A DNA stretch of 64,000 bases from Nostoc sp. NMS9 (GCF_017114995.1 NZ_JABXKL010000092.1:119979-183978); one strand, 5' to 3'; shown: positions 15,787 through 24,990, counted from the stretch's first letter. Made by a program: numbers and translations. Notes: generated by a model from the sequence alone, not told the origin.

Positions 15787-16049
15787 GGCTAGCTGACACA
15801 CTAGCCGAAACTCTGGCATTGCTGCCAGAGTCGCGGATTGTGTCCAAAGCAATCAGCAACTTAACTAGAGAAAGTGCGGCGTTCAAATAGAATTGCGCCC
15901 CGAATGTGAGGTGTTCTCCTTTTCATGCGCGGCAATTCTCTAATTAATTCCCCGAATGCGTTTACTCCTGAATCGCGCCCCTCAAGTGTGGGGCGTTAGG
16001 GTGATTCGTGCGCTATTAAGTTCGGGCTACTCAAAGGATGCCAGTCCTT
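15787..16049 (+). ncRNA. structured leader upstream of the IS110-like recombinase (bridge RNA candidate)
   Basis: This 300-bp gap contains five stems on the plus strand: GGCTAG/CTAGCC (15787-15792 with 15801-15806); ACTCTGGCA/TGCCAGAGT (15810-15818 with 15823-15831, perfect); GAATTGC/GCAATTC (15890-15896 with 15932-15938); CGCCCC/GGGGCG (15976-15981 with 15990-15995) nested in GAATCGC/GTGATTC (15970-15976 with 16001-16007); and AAGGA/TCCTT (16034-16038 with 16045-16049). IS110 elements encode a bridge RNA in the non-coding end next to the recombinase, and this is where one would lie. The assignment is inferred. Confidence 0.45.
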
Positions 16050-16077
16050 GAAATCCACCATTTAGCAACGCAGAACC

Positions 16078-17445
16078 ATGACAATAGAATTAACTATTTT
16101 GGGTATTGATGTTAGTAAATCAAGCGTAACTTGCCATATTTTAACACAATATCCCAAGGGTGGATTACAAGCATATTGGAATAAAACCAGAAATAAAGCA
16201 TCAAGTTTATATCCGGCTTTTTACTCCAATCCTGATGCTAAGAAAAAGCAAAAATCAGCTTTTGACTTTGCCGATTATCTAGCAGAAATCAAGCCAGATT
16301 ATGCCATTCTTGAACCAACCGGAAACCATTATTCAAGACTGTGGGCGTCCATCCTTAATAAGTTAGAAATCAAAATCCTCTGGGTCGGTCACGTCGAACT
16401 CAGACGTTACCGAGGTGGTAAAAACCTCCCGAACAAAAGTGACCCTGCTGACGCTTTAGCAATGGCTGCTTACGGTCACGATCCAGATCACCAGCTGGAA
16501 ACTGGGGAGTTGAATCTAAGATACTTTCTCATGCACCGTCCCGAACCAATCGACGAACTCCGGGATCTGTGCCAGCAGCTTGAACATCTCAACCGCGTTC
16601 AATCGCCGATCGTGAATTACGCAAGGCAGCTTCTCGCTTGGCAATTCCCAGAGGTCGCTCACAGCAAGAGCGTTTCCACTGCGGGATTTTTACCCCCTCT
16701 GTGGGCATGGTTGGCTAAAAGGCTCGAAATTTCGCCCGCCGGGAAAACCCGGATCGAAAATCGCTATAAAATATCCATTGCCCGCGATTACGGGATTGAA
16801 ATTGACCCCATTTTGGAACTACACGCCGAATGGATGTGCGATATCTCGCTCTACGAAGGGCGCTTGGAAGCAAGAATCAGCGAAATGTTGTCTGAGTCAG
16901 CATTCAAGTCATACATGACTGTATTTGACAAATTCGGTTTTGGGTTGCGAGTGCGATCGCGGCTGCTGACTCGAATTTACCCCTTTGAGTCGTTCCTCGG
17001 TGTCAATGGCAGGCCCGTTATTGAGTACGAAGTCCGCGAAGTCAAGAAAACGGAGCGCGATCGCAAAGACGGACAAACCACAGTCCGACGTTTAGCCGGC
17101 GATACCAAACGAATTAAACGCAACCGCAGCCGCGACACTTTCAAAATGAGGTTAGGAATGGGTACTGTTCTGGAACAGTCGGGGGATGGACTTGTTGAAA
17201 AAGCTAGCGGTTCATCCCTATGCCGGATCAGCCTGTGGCAGTATGTTCTAACTGGCGTAGAAACTGGAAGACTGCCAAGCAATGACCTAACCAAGGAGTT
17301 GATTAACTACCGTGACTCACTCAAAGCTAACGTCACTGAACAGGGTGAAAAGCTGCTAGGTGGTAAACACATCCAAGGAAAGCTGATGAGTAAAGTAGTT
17401 AACCTACTGTTCCAAGAATTGTGTAAAATAATTCCTCTGTCCTGA
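16078..17445 (+). CDS. IS110-like DEDD transposase/recombinase, divergent
   Basis: The N-terminal RuvC-like domain has the DEDD set: Asp11 (GIDVSK), Glu79 (AILEPTGNHY) and Asp122/Asp125 (KSDPADALAMA), as in IS110 enzymes. The C-terminal part matches the IS116/IS110/IS902 region: LLTRIYPFESF, then FKMRLGMGTVLEQSGDG with a candidate catalytic Ser near 368. A charged insert of about 40 residues (about 315-352, rich in Lys/Arg) separates these, making 455 aa, longer than the usual 320-420. A hairpin terminator follows. It may be an RNA-guided recombinase using the upstream structured leader. Start ATG 16078. Confidence 0.75.
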   Translation: MTIELTILGIDVSKSSVTCHILTQYPKGGLQAYWNKTRNKASSLYPAFYSNPDAKKKQKSAFDFADYLAEIKPDYAILEPTGNHYSRLWASILNKLEIKILWVGHVELRRYRGGKNLPNKSDPADALAMAAYGHDPDHQLETGELNLRYFLMHRPEPIDELRDLCQQLEHLNRVQSPIVNYARQLLAWQFPEVAHSKSVSTAGFLPPLWAWLAKRLEISPAGKTRIENRYKISIARDYGIEIDPILELHAEWMCDISLYEGRLEARISEMLSESAFKSYMTVFDKFGFGLRVRSRLLTRIYPFESFLGVNGRPVIEYEVREVKKTERDRKDGQTTVRRLAGDTKRIKRNRSRDTFKMRLGMGTVLEQSGDGLVEKASGSSLCRISLWQYVLTGVETGRLPSNDLTKELINYRDSLKANVTEQGEKLLGGKHIQGKLMSKVVNLLFQELCKIIPLS

Positions 17446-17454
17446 TGCGATTAG

Positions 17455-17479
17455 CCCTTCATCTGCATGAAGGGTTTTT
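17455..17479 (+). terminator. Rho-independent terminator
   Basis: Stem CCCTTCAT (17455-17462) and ATGAAGGG (17467-17474), 4-nt loop, followed by TTTTT. It ends the recombinase transcript and marks the right side of the accessory region. Confidence 0.85.
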
Positions 17480-17518
17480 AAACCTAAACTTTCAGTTACC
17501 CTGAAAAGGAATGCGTAC

Positions 17519-18094
17519 ATGGGAAAAGGGAGATTAGAAGCATTCAGCGATGGGGTGATTGCCATCATCATCACCATTATGGTGCTAGAAATCAAAGTGC
17601 CGCATGGATTCGATTTAGCCGCATTACGTCCACTGCTCCCGGTATTTCTGAGCTATGTGCTGAGTTTTATCTATATTGGTATCTATTGGAACAATCACCA
17701 TCATTTACTACAAGCAGTCCGCCACGTTAATGGCCCTATCCTTTGGGCTAATCTGCATCTGCTGTTTTGGTTGTCCCTAATCCCCTTCGTTACTGGCTGG
17801 ATGGGCGAGAATCACTTTGCCGCCATGCCAGTTGCCCTTTATGGTACGGTGTTGTTGTTGGCTGCGATCGCTTACTTCATCCTTACCCGCACCCTGATTT
17901 CTTACCACGGCAAGGATTCGACTCTAGCGATCGCAGTCACTGGAAACTTTAAGGAAAAGATATCGGTGGTATTCTATGCTGTGGCAATTCCACTTGCCTT
18001 TGTGAACTCATGGCTTGCCTGTGCATTATACGTTTTAGTTGCGATCATCTGGCTTATCCCTGACCGTCGCATTGAAAAGACTCTCACTTCTTAA
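17519..18094 (+). CDS. TMEM175-family potassium channel-like membrane protein
   Basis: The 191-aa protein begins with RLEAFSDGVIAIIITIMVLE, the FSDG signature of TMEM175/DUF1211 proteins, and has about six hydrophobic helices. Bacterial members form tetrameric K+ channels in the inner membrane. A His cluster follows the second helix (NNHHHLLQAV). It starts 40 bp after the recombinase terminator, so it is probably monocistronic. Assignment is strong by the signature and length. Confidence 0.85.
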   Translation: MGKGRLEAFSDGVIAIIITIMVLEIKVPHGFDLAALRPLLPVFLSYVLSFIYIGIYWNNHHHLLQAVRHVNGPILWANLHLLFWLSLIPFVTGWMGENHFAAMPVALYGTVLLLAAIAYFILTRTLISYHGKDSTLAIAVTGNFKEKISVVFYAVAIPLAFVNSWLACALYVLVAIIWLIPDRRIEKTLTS

Positions 18095-18106
18095 ACGAAT
18101 TACGAA

Positions 18107-19300
18107 TTACCTACAAGTGCAATACCTAAACACAAAAAATATCAAAACGGCAAAACCAGTCGCGGCATAAAACACACTACTAATTCCGCCAAAACCAAAA
18201 GCATAACCCATCAGTAACGGCCCTAATGTTTGTCCTAATCCATAGAATGTCCCGTTTACCGATATAATTGTCGCCAAATATTCTCTTGGTGCTAAATCTG
18301 CTAACAGCGTTTGGATGCTAGGAAAACCAATACCAAGTCCAATCCCAAAAATTGTACTAGGAATTAATAGTAACCAGATGTTTGATACAAAGGGGACTAT
18401 TAACATCGCTAAAGCATAAAAAACATAAGATGCACTAATTAAACTTGTGGCAGGAAATCTTCTCGCTAATCTACCTAACTGGGAAGCTGTGATCGTAATT
18501 GCCACAGAAACACTAGAAAGTAGCAATCCAATAATCGTAGGGGGTGCTTTAAAGGTATCGTTAATTAACTGTGGTAAATATGTGACATAAGCACCATAAA
18601 GGAAAACAAAGTTAGCAGCACTGGCAATAAAAATTCCAAATAGCTGACGATTTTTCAGAACTTTTACGGCATTGCTCAAATACTCTTGGAGGTTGCGATC
18701 GCCTTTTGGTTCGGGATTCTTAAGTGCAAACAACACCAACAACCCAAGAGGAATAGCTAATATGGGCAGCATGAAAGGATAATACCAGCCCATTGTTGCT
18801 AATGCGCCACCGATTATTGGATAACTTGATGTACCGACGCTGCTAATACTGGCATTGTAACCCATTGCTGTAGTCCGTCTATCTCCGGTGTATAAATCGC
18901 CAATTAAGGTGATACTCAAAGAAAGCAAAGAAGCAGCACCGATCCCTTGTAGCAAACGCAACCATAGTAATAAATTAAAATCGCGGGCGAAGGCGCAAGC
19001 AGTACCAGCTATGCCAAATATAAATAGTGAAGGAACGATAATTCTCTTTCTGCCCAATCTATCGGCAAGAATACCAATAATTGGCCCTAAAATAAGAGAT
19101 GGTAATGTAAATGCTGTAATCAATAAACCCAAATTTTTCGGGTTAATATTTAAATCTTTAGCTAGCTTAGGAAAAGCCGGAGTCACACTAGAAACTCCGA
19201 TAACAGCAATTAGTACAACTGCACAAATAATCTGAAAATTTAGCTCTAGATAAACTGGTTTCTGTCGTTCAAATTGGCTGTTATCTTCTGGTGAATGCAT
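18107..19300 (-). CDS. MFS transporter (drug/metabolite:H+ type)
   Basis: About 397 aa with 12 predicted membrane helices and the MFS motif GILADRLGRKR between helices 2 and 3 (residues about 75-90). The family exports drugs or small metabolites using the proton gradient. ATG 19300 is preferred because AGGGTAGG just upstream can act as Shine-Dalgarno; a TTG nine codons earlier is also possible. It follows the rubredoxin-like gene but a hairpin (19329-19360) lies between, so it may have its own promoter. Convergent with the TMEM175 gene. Confidence 0.85.
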   Translation of the reverse strand: MHSPEDNSQFERQKPVYLELNFQIICAVVLIAVIGVSSVTPAFPKLAKDLNINPKNLGLLITAFTLPSLILGPIIGILADRLGRKRIIVPSLFIFGIAGTACAFARDFNLLLWLRLLQGIGAASLLSLSITLIGDLYTGDRRTTAMGYNASISSVGTSSYPIIGGALATMGWYYPFMLPILAIPLGLLVLFALKNPEPKGDRNLQEYLSNAVKVLKNRQLFGIFIASAANFVFLYGAYVTYLPQLINDTFKAPPTIIGLLLSSVSVAITITASQLGRLARRFPATSLISASYVFYALAMLIVPFVSNIWLLLIPSTIFGIGLGIGFPSIQTLLADLAPREYLATIISVNGTFYGLGQTLGPLLMGYAFGFGGISSVFYAATGFAVLIFFVFRYCTCR

Positions 19301-19328
19301 GATCCTACCCTGTGTATAAATAATCAAG

Positions 19329-19360
19329 AACGCGAAGTATCTCTTAAGATGCTTCGCGTT
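19329..19360. terminator. hairpin between rubredoxin-like and MFS genes
   Basis: Arms AACGCGAAG (19329-19337) and CTTCGCGTT (19352-19360) are perfectly complementary, with a further ATCT/AGAT pairing inside. It follows the stop of the rubredoxin-like gene on the minus strand. The downstream T run is weak. Confidence 0.6.
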
Positions 19361-19366
19361 TATGTG

Positions 19367-19543
19367 CTAAAAAAGAGTGTCTAATTGATTGTCGTCTGAA
19401 GCTGCAACTTTTCCCTCAAATGGTTTAAAAGTTTTTTTGCTAGCACTGCAAATCGGACATTCCCAGTTTTCAGGAATTTCTTCAAAAGGTGTACCAGGTA
19501 CAATTCCCGAATCAGAATCGCCAGCAACCGGATCGGAAATCAT
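19367..19543 (-). CDS. rubredoxin-like protein lacking the first Cys pair
   Basis: A 58-aa frame starts at ATG 19543 and reads DSDSGIVPGTPFEEIPENWECPICSASKKTF, which is the second half of rubredoxin with its CPIC iron ligands. The expected first CxxC lies upstream of the ATG; in frame there are only two cysteines with one residue between them (C-Q-C) and then a stop, with no usual start codon. It would need an alternative start or bind iron differently. It follows the old yellow enzyme gene on the same strand, which suits a redox partner. Probably degenerate or variant. Confidence 0.6.
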   Translation of the reverse strand: MISDPVAGDSDSGIVPGTPFEEIPENWECPICSASKKTFKPFEGKVAASDDNQLDTLF

Positions 19544-19591
19544 GCTGCATTGACAAATTATATTTTTGATTTAGAGATGACTGTGATTCCT

Positions 19592-20686
19592 TTAAGTGGT
19601 CTGAAGTTTTAAAAATGGGTAGTCAGTGTATCCTGTGGCGTCAGAGGCATAAAATGTTTTTGGATCTGGGGTGTTCAAATGTGCGTTAAGTTCTAAGCGT
19701 TTTGGTAAGTCAGGATTAGCAAGATATAACTTGCCAAAAGAAACTAAATCTGCATTGCTACTGGTAAGAATACTATCTCCTGTTGGGCGATCATAGCCAC
19801 CATTGGTAATCAAAGTACCTTGGAATATTTGGCGGAAGTAGGGTGTAACGGGGTTCATGACTTCGCGGTTTGCTAAATCGACTTCGTTCGGTTCCATCAG
19901 GTGAAGATAGGCAAGTCCAAAGGGGTTAAGAGCATTGATTGCATAACCAAAAGTTTCTTGAGGGTTGGAGTCATGCATTCCATAAAAAGTGTTACTTGGC
20001 GAAAGTTTGATACCAACCCGGTTTGCACCCCAAACGCTAGCGACTGCTTCCACAACTTCTAAGAGGAATCGGCTACGCTTTTCTATTGAACCGCCATACT
20101 CATCTGTGCGCTGGTTTGAGCCATCTTGGAGGAATTGGTCGATTAAATAGCCAAATGCACCGTGAAGTTCAATCCCATCAAAACCAGCTGCCAAAGCATT
20201 TTCGGCACCTTTGCGGAATTGCTCGACAATCTCGAAAATTTCTGGGGTTTTTAAAGCGCGGGGAGTTTCCAACGATACTTTACCTATGGGTGTGTGGAGT
20301 GAGCCAATCCCAGCGATCGCACTAGGGGCAACTGGCAACTCTCCACCAAGTAAAGCTGAGTGAGAAACTCTCCCAGAATGCCAAAGTTGCAAAAAAATTC
20401 TGCCCCCTTGTTCATGTACTGCATTAGTTATCAACCGCCATCCTGCCACTTGTTCTTCTGAGTAAATTCCTGGGCAGTTAATGTATCCTAAACTCAGAGG
20501 TGAAACCATTGTACATTCAGTAACGATCAGCCCCGCACTAGCGCGTTGGGTGTAGTAAGTTGCCATCAGCGAGTTGGGGATGCTTGCAATTGCCCGCAAA
20601 CGTGTCATCGGTGCCATTACAATCCGGTTTGGTAAGGTATAAGGGCCAACCTGAACTGGTGTGAAAAGATTGATATTGGAATTCAT
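19592..20686 (-). CDS. old yellow enzyme family NADH:flavin oxidoreductase
   Basis: This 364-aa FMN TIM-barrel protein matches the N-ethylmaleimide reductase/OYE family: PMTRLRA near residue 26, LQLWHSGRVS at about 99-108 and DEYGGSIEKRSRFLLEVVEAV. The family reduces alkenes of enones with NAD(P)H. The substrate-binding pair is usually His-x-x-Asn or His-x-x-His; here it is His175 with Phe178 (HGAFGYL), so ligand binding may differ. It follows the SDR gene (gap 84 bp) and precedes the rubredoxin-like gene, suggesting a small redox operon. Confidence 0.85.
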   Translation of the reverse strand: MNSNINLFTPVQVGPYTLPNRIVMAPMTRLRAIASIPNSLMATYYTQRASAGLIVTECTMVSPLSLGYINCPGIYSEEQVAGWRLITNAVHEQGGRIFLQLWHSGRVSHSALLGGELPVAPSAIAGIGSLHTPIGKVSLETPRALKTPEIFEIVEQFRKGAENALAAGFDGIELHGAFGYLIDQFLQDGSNQRTDEYGGSIEKRSRFLLEVVEAVASVWGANRVGIKLSPSNTFYGMHDSNPQETFGYAINALNPFGLAYLHLMEPNEVDLANREVMNPVTPYFRQIFQGTLITNGGYDRPTGDSILTSSNADLVSFGKLYLANPDLPKRLELNAHLNTPDPKTFYASDATGYTDYPFLKLQTT

Positions 20687-20770
20687 GGCTTAAATTTCTA
20701 TTACGGCATTGCACATTACTGGCTGAGGTTTTGAAACCGGGAATATCGCTTTTATCAGGAGAGCTTTTCC

Positions 20771-21511
20771 TCACGCGATTCCACCGTTGACACGAATATT
20801 TTGCCCAGTGATCCATCTGGCTTCGTCGCTAGCGAGAAATGCTACTACATCAGCGATTTCTTGCACATCTCCCAGTTTGCCAAACGCAGCCATTTGGGAC
20901 AACCTGTCTATCTGTTCTTGTGTTTTGCCTTCTCGAAACAATTCTGTATCGGTGGGGCCAGGAGAAATAACGTTAACTGCGATCGCTTTTGCACCCAATT
21001 CTTTAGCTAGTACCCGTGTGATTTGTTCAACAGCACCCTTGGTTGCGACATAGGCACTATAAGTTGGCAGCATCATCGCCGTAGTTGATGAGGAAAAGTT
21101 GATAATCCGTCCGCCTTCTGATATATGTTGTACGGCTTGTTGACAAGCAAAAAAAGTGCCTTTGACGTTAATGGCAAAAATCGCGTCGAAATCTTCTTCT
21201 GTAACCTCAGTAATTGGTTTATAGAAGGCGATTCCGGCATTATTGACCAAAATATCGACTTTACCAAAGCGCTCAAGTGTTTGCTTAAATAACCGTTCGA
21301 TGTCGGATACTTTGCTAATATCAGCTTGAATAGCGATCGCCTCTACTCCTAACTTTTCAATTTCTGCAACAACTTCTTGTGCTTTGCCTGCATTACCCGC
21401 ATAGTTGACGACAATAGATGCGCCGTTACCAGCTAATTTTAGTGCGATCGCTCGTCCAATTCCCCGCGATGCACCAGTAATAATTGCAACTTTTCCGGCT
21501 ATTGATGCCAT
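20771..21511 (-). CDS. SDR-family oxidoreductase (FabG-like)
   Basis: A 246-aa classical short-chain dehydrogenase: nucleotide-binding TGASRGIG (residues 12-19), NNAG (90-93), and the catalytic Ser near 141, Tyr154 and Lys158 (YVATK). The end GQNIRVNGG is also typical. It probably reduces a keto group with NADPH; the substrate is unknown. It lies upstream of the old yellow enzyme gene on the same strand and is likely cotranscribed with it. Confidence 0.9.
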   Translation of the reverse strand: MASIAGKVAIITGASRGIGRAIALKLAGNGASIVVNYAGNAGKAQEVVAEIEKLGVEAIAIQADISKVSDIERLFKQTLERFGKVDILVNNAGIAFYKPITEVTEEDFDAIFAINVKGTFFACQQAVQHISEGGRIINFSSSTTAMMLPTYSAYVATKGAVEQITRVLAKELGAKAIAVNVISPGPTDTELFREGKTQEQIDRLSQMAAFGKLGDVQEIADVVAFLASDEARWITGQNIRVNGGIA

Positions 21512-21960
21512 AGATTAATCGAGTTTTATTTTGGTTAACTAAAGTGATTATCTGCTCTTACAGTACTGTTCCAAGGTTAAATTTAGCGATCGCTGCTAAA
21601 ACTGTCGACTTGATTCCAGCTAAAATCCCGCCAGCGAATTTAAGTAACTCTCAGGCGGGAGAAATGAAAATACTTTGCAAAAAGTGAGGATACGTGGCCT
21701 ATTGGCGACATCTTCACAGCAGATTAAGATTTGCTAGGCTTGACGAATATTGTTGAATATGTTGAGCTAAATTGAATTTCTGAGTATTCTTTGAGCTAAA
21801 CGCGATGCCTACGACAGTAAACTACGCCCTACCGAACTTGACAGAATTTAAGTGCTGATGACACAGGTATTGTATTGACCATAGTCTTAAACATCTTTTA
21901 TAAATTGTCTGTCTTCGTTAACCAAAAGCTCATCTGGTCGAGCAAATCTGCATAGATTAA
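21512..21960. other. 449-bp gap
   Basis: No convincing gene. It contains an inverted repeat (TCCCGCC around 21627 with GGCGGGA around 21655), one HIP1-like site and a short dispersed repeat (GATGCCTACG... near 21805). Promoters for the SDR operon are expected at its left side. Confidence 0.5.
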
Positions 21961-22434
21961 TTATCTGAAGAAGGGATTTTCTTGACCTTCCCCTTGAATC
22001 AAAAACTGTGGACATATTTCTCCAGATAAGAGTGTTCCATTAAATGTATAAGTAGTGCCCTTGGAATTGATAGCATTACCACTTATCCTCTGATCTGGAA
22101 CAGAGTCTCGTCTTACTTTACCGCTAAGTGCGATACTTTCTTCTGAAGTTGGATTTGTCACTGCTTGCCAATTTCCCTGATCCCGACCTAGATTTGTACG
22201 GCTATAAGTAGCGTCTAGCCCATAAGTAGCGTCTAGCCCAACAAAGCGTAGGCTGCTACCATTGGCGTTAAATTCAAAACAAGCAGTAAAATCATCTCCC
22301 TGACTTGCCTTAAAATTAACATTATAACTTTTGCCCTCCACTCCAGCTTGTACTGGCGCAGCCAACAACATTATCTGTCCAAGTAAACAAGTTAAAACTA
22401 AACCACACTGAGACTGGATGATTTTCACTGACAT
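21961..22434 (-). CDS. secreted hypothetical protein, 157 aa
   Basis: Residues 1-30 form a signal peptide with a hydrophobic core (CLLGQIMLLAAPVQA, cleavage after VQA). The mature part is beta-rich and resembles a small lipocalin-like or beta-barrel protein, with no recognised family. A GLDATY tandem copy (residues about 66-77) comes from an 18-bp tandem duplication in the DNA. It is probably exported to the periplasm or outside. Monocistronic. Confidence 0.65.
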   Translation of the reverse strand: MSVKIIQSQCGLVLTCLLGQIMLLAAPVQAGVEGKSYNVNFKASQGDDFTACFEFNANGSSLRFVGLDATYGLDATYSRTNLGRDQGNWQAVTNPTSEESIALSGKVRRDSVPDQRISGNAINSKGTTYTFNGTLLSGEICPQFLIQGEGQENPFFR

Positions 22435-23100
22435 AATTGTTTACCTCTGTTACGTAATCAAGTAATTGCTTACTTTTACTCATTGGTGACAGGTTAAGGT
22501 CATTAACCATTTGTCAATAAGTAATAGTGATTAAACTTATTCATTAGGGGTCTAAGGGTTTAAGGGTTTAAGGGTGTAAGATGTTAGACGGGGATTGAAA
22601 CCCCGGACAACACGGTTGCTCCAAGGGGCAGGGCTTTTGACGATGCGGGTGGTTGGCTAGTTTTTCCCCCCCTACATCCCTACACCCCTACACCCGCCCC
22701 AACAGGGCTTGGTAAAAATCGAAGTTACAAACGCAAATTTCCAGCCTGTGATGTCTTTGCATAGCGTCTCATAGACAAGACTAGCTACGCCTACAAATAT
22801 TTAAAAGTATCGTTCATCCTTGCCTTAAAATTTAGTATAAAGCTTAATTAGATACTCGATAGCATAGATAATTCTACAGCGTAATCACTATTGACAAAAC
22901 GAGTTATATCTTAAAATGTCATGAATGCTAGGAGAAAAGAATGGAAGTGAGTTCAGAGTGTATTGCATAGATAGACACCTAAAGACTACTTTACAAGTTC
23001 TCCAACAAAGAGCGATCGCTATAGTAATGTTCTTGGGTGAATAATTGGTAGGAGACAAGATTGAGACTTCTCCCTTGCTCCTCCTCTCTACTTCCCTTAA
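22435..23100. other. 666-bp gap with dispersed repeats
   Basis: Holds a TAAGGGTTT tandem repeat near 22550, GC-rich hairpin sequence (GGGGATTGAAACCCC at about 22592; a single copy, not a CRISPR array), CCCTACA-type tandem repeats near 22670, and one copy of a 46-bp dispersed repeat (22958-23003). No gene seen. Confidence 0.55.
22958..23003 (+). repeat. 46-bp dispersed repeat, copy 1
   Basis: Matches 33265-33310 at 39 of 46 positions (both contain ATTGCATA, ATAGAC and TACAAGTTCTCC). Likely part of a Nostoc interspersed repeat family. Confidence 0.6.
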
Positions 23101-24411
23101 TTAAAATTCTGGAACGATCGCAACACCATCCCTGAGATTGAGCAACCCTGAAATAATAACTTTATCTTCTGGCTGTAATCCTTCAATAACTTGGTAATTA
23201 TTACCTTTGATCTCGCCTAGCTTGACTCGCCTTTGCCGAGCTACTTGTTGGGATACACCTTGGGGAGATGTCTCTGTTTCAACTACATAAACAAAAGTGT
23301 CCCCGCCTACACGAGTCATTGCTGTTGTGGGAATTAAAACTCCGGGGCGCTGATTCCAGAATACTCTAGTCCTCACCAATTGATCTGCACGTAGCTGACC
23401 GTTAGTGTTGTCAAAAAGTGCTTTAATCAATATCGTTTGTGTTTCATTGCTGGCATTAGGTGCAATAAAAAATATCCTACTTCTACCAAGTTTTTGACCT
23501 TGTGTGTTCATCACCTCTACTAGCATACCCTTACGCAATTGGGGCCCTTGCTGTAGTGGTACAGAGATATTCACTTCTAAAGGTCGATTTTGGGTGATAT
23601 TAACTAATGGTGTAGAATTATTAACTAAATCACCGACTTTCACAGGGATGTTGCCAACTGTGCCACTAAAGGGAGCGGTAATTTTGTCAGGCTGTGGCTG
23701 TTGTGTTTGAGTATTTACATTAGATTGCTGCAAGGATTTTTCAGCCTGCAAAATGGTGGCTCGTTGTGCTTGAATCCTGGAATCTATTGCATCCAGACTA
23801 GTCTTAGCATTGGCAAGCCGATTAGCAAACTGATTGCTAGTCTGTCGAGACACGGCTCCTTGTTCGGCTAGGCTAACAAACTTTTCGTAGTTTTGCTGGT
23901 ACAATTGCACATTCGCAACGTAGGATGGTCGTTCTGTTTCTAAAGATTTGAGTGTGGCACGGGCATTTGCCAGTTGCACTAAAAATGCTTGAGGTACATT
24001 ATTATTCCTAGCGATCGCTGCCTGTGGCGTAGGATCTACTTGGAGAATTGCCGCTCCTTCAACGATTGGATCTCCCGATTTTACAAGTATCTGGGTAACT
24101 TGACCCTGAATCCTCGGCTGGAGCGTGACTGAGCGCAGGGATTTTAGACTAGCAATAAAATCTGAACTTTCCTCAATTATGCCGCTTTGTACTGTTGATA
24201 TTTTGACTCTTACCCCTTGAGGTTGAGCGTTAGCATTTGAAGGTGCTGAATTTTGCGGAGTGAGTAAACGCCAAACTAGAGTTGCTCCGCCCCATAACAA
24301 TAGGAGTGCGGCTAAACTCAACCAAAGCCACCGCCGTTTTCCAGAAGGTGGCTCAAATGACGTTTGTGGAGCTTTTTCTCCAAAATCAGTTTGAGGCTCA
24401 GGGGATGTCAT
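23101..24411 (-). CDS. RND-efflux/HlyD-type periplasmic adaptor
   Basis: A 436-aa membrane fusion protein: N-terminal cytoplasmic tail, one membrane helix (about 27-48), a lipoyl/barrel-sandwich region (VTLQPRIQGQVTQILVKSGDPIVEGA), a long coiled-coil hairpin (about 125-225), then a second lipoyl half (TAPFSGTVGNIPVKVGD) and beta-barrel parts. Such adaptors link an inner-membrane pump to an outer-membrane channel. No RND or ABC pump is adjacent, so its partner is encoded elsewhere or downstream of another promoter. Confidence 0.85.
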   Translation of the reverse strand: MTSPEPQTDFGEKAPQTSFEPPSGKRRWLWLSLAALLLLWGGATLVWRLLTPQNSAPSNANAQPQGVRVKISTVQSGIIEESSDFIASLKSLRSVTLQPRIQGQVTQILVKSGDPIVEGAAILQVDPTPQAAIARNNNVPQAFLVQLANARATLKSLETERPSYVANVQLYQQNYEKFVSLAEQGAVSRQTSNQFANRLANAKTSLDAIDSRIQAQRATILQAEKSLQQSNVNTQTQQPQPDKITAPFSGTVGNIPVKVGDLVNNSTPLVNITQNRPLEVNISVPLQQGPQLRKGMLVEVMNTQGQKLGRSRIFFIAPNASNETQTILIKALFDNTNGQLRADQLVRTRVFWNQRPGVLIPTTAMTRVGGDTFVYVVETETSPQGVSQQVARQRRVKLGEIKGNNYQVIEGLQPEDKVIISGLLNLRDGVAIVPEF

Positions 24412-24990
24412 GGCTTTTGAGGAACTTAAGGAACAAATTAACTAGAATTCAATCAAAATTTCATCTGTTGATCTGGAAATTACTGATTTAGCATGAGGTT
24501 TTGTGGCAAATTATGTGTTATTCCATTCAAATATACAGTTTTGATGATTCTGTCTAAATCTACCGAAAGGTGAATCCGCTCTTTAAATTTCTGACTTCAG
24601 CTCTATCCTTCAAAAAGTCGGGGAGCATTTTGTTCATAACTCTTGCATAGATTTCTATAGATACATTGACATAATTTTATCGGAATCACTTTTATCTACA
24701 GCAGATTTCAAGTTGGTGAGGTACACAAGTTAAATCTGTTACCCAGGTATAAAGCGTATTTTACTCCTGAATCCTGCTGGAAGTATAAATTAATACTAAC
24801 AAATTGCTTGTTTCAGACATTGAAATTCAAACTACTTACCACAATCAGCTCACCGCGTTGAACTCATATTGTATTAAGTAGTAAGAATAACTGTTAAATA
24901 TTGATGCAAAATCGGGTAATTTCTTGAATTTGCTTCGGAAAGTTTCAGATTATGTTTTCAACCATTAATAAATTTCAGGAGCAAATCTAG
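24412..24990. other. 579-bp gap
   Basis: AT-rich; contains MITE-like element copy A (24697-24781) and the promoter region of psaK. No gene seen. Confidence 0.55.
24697..24781 (+). repeat. MITE-like element, copy A
   Basis: Begins TACAGCAGATTTCAAGTT and ends with a diverged TGCTGGA instead of TGCTGTA. Matches copies at 28026-28117 (inverted) and 31138-31219. Confidence 0.65.

Noticed and set aside
22592..22612. GGGGATTGAAACCCC resembling the end of a CRISPR repeat
   Set aside because: Single copy only, no spacers or array; it is a simple hairpin.
23101..24411. Complete RND efflux operon
   Set aside because: No pump or outer-membrane channel gene adjoins the adaptor.
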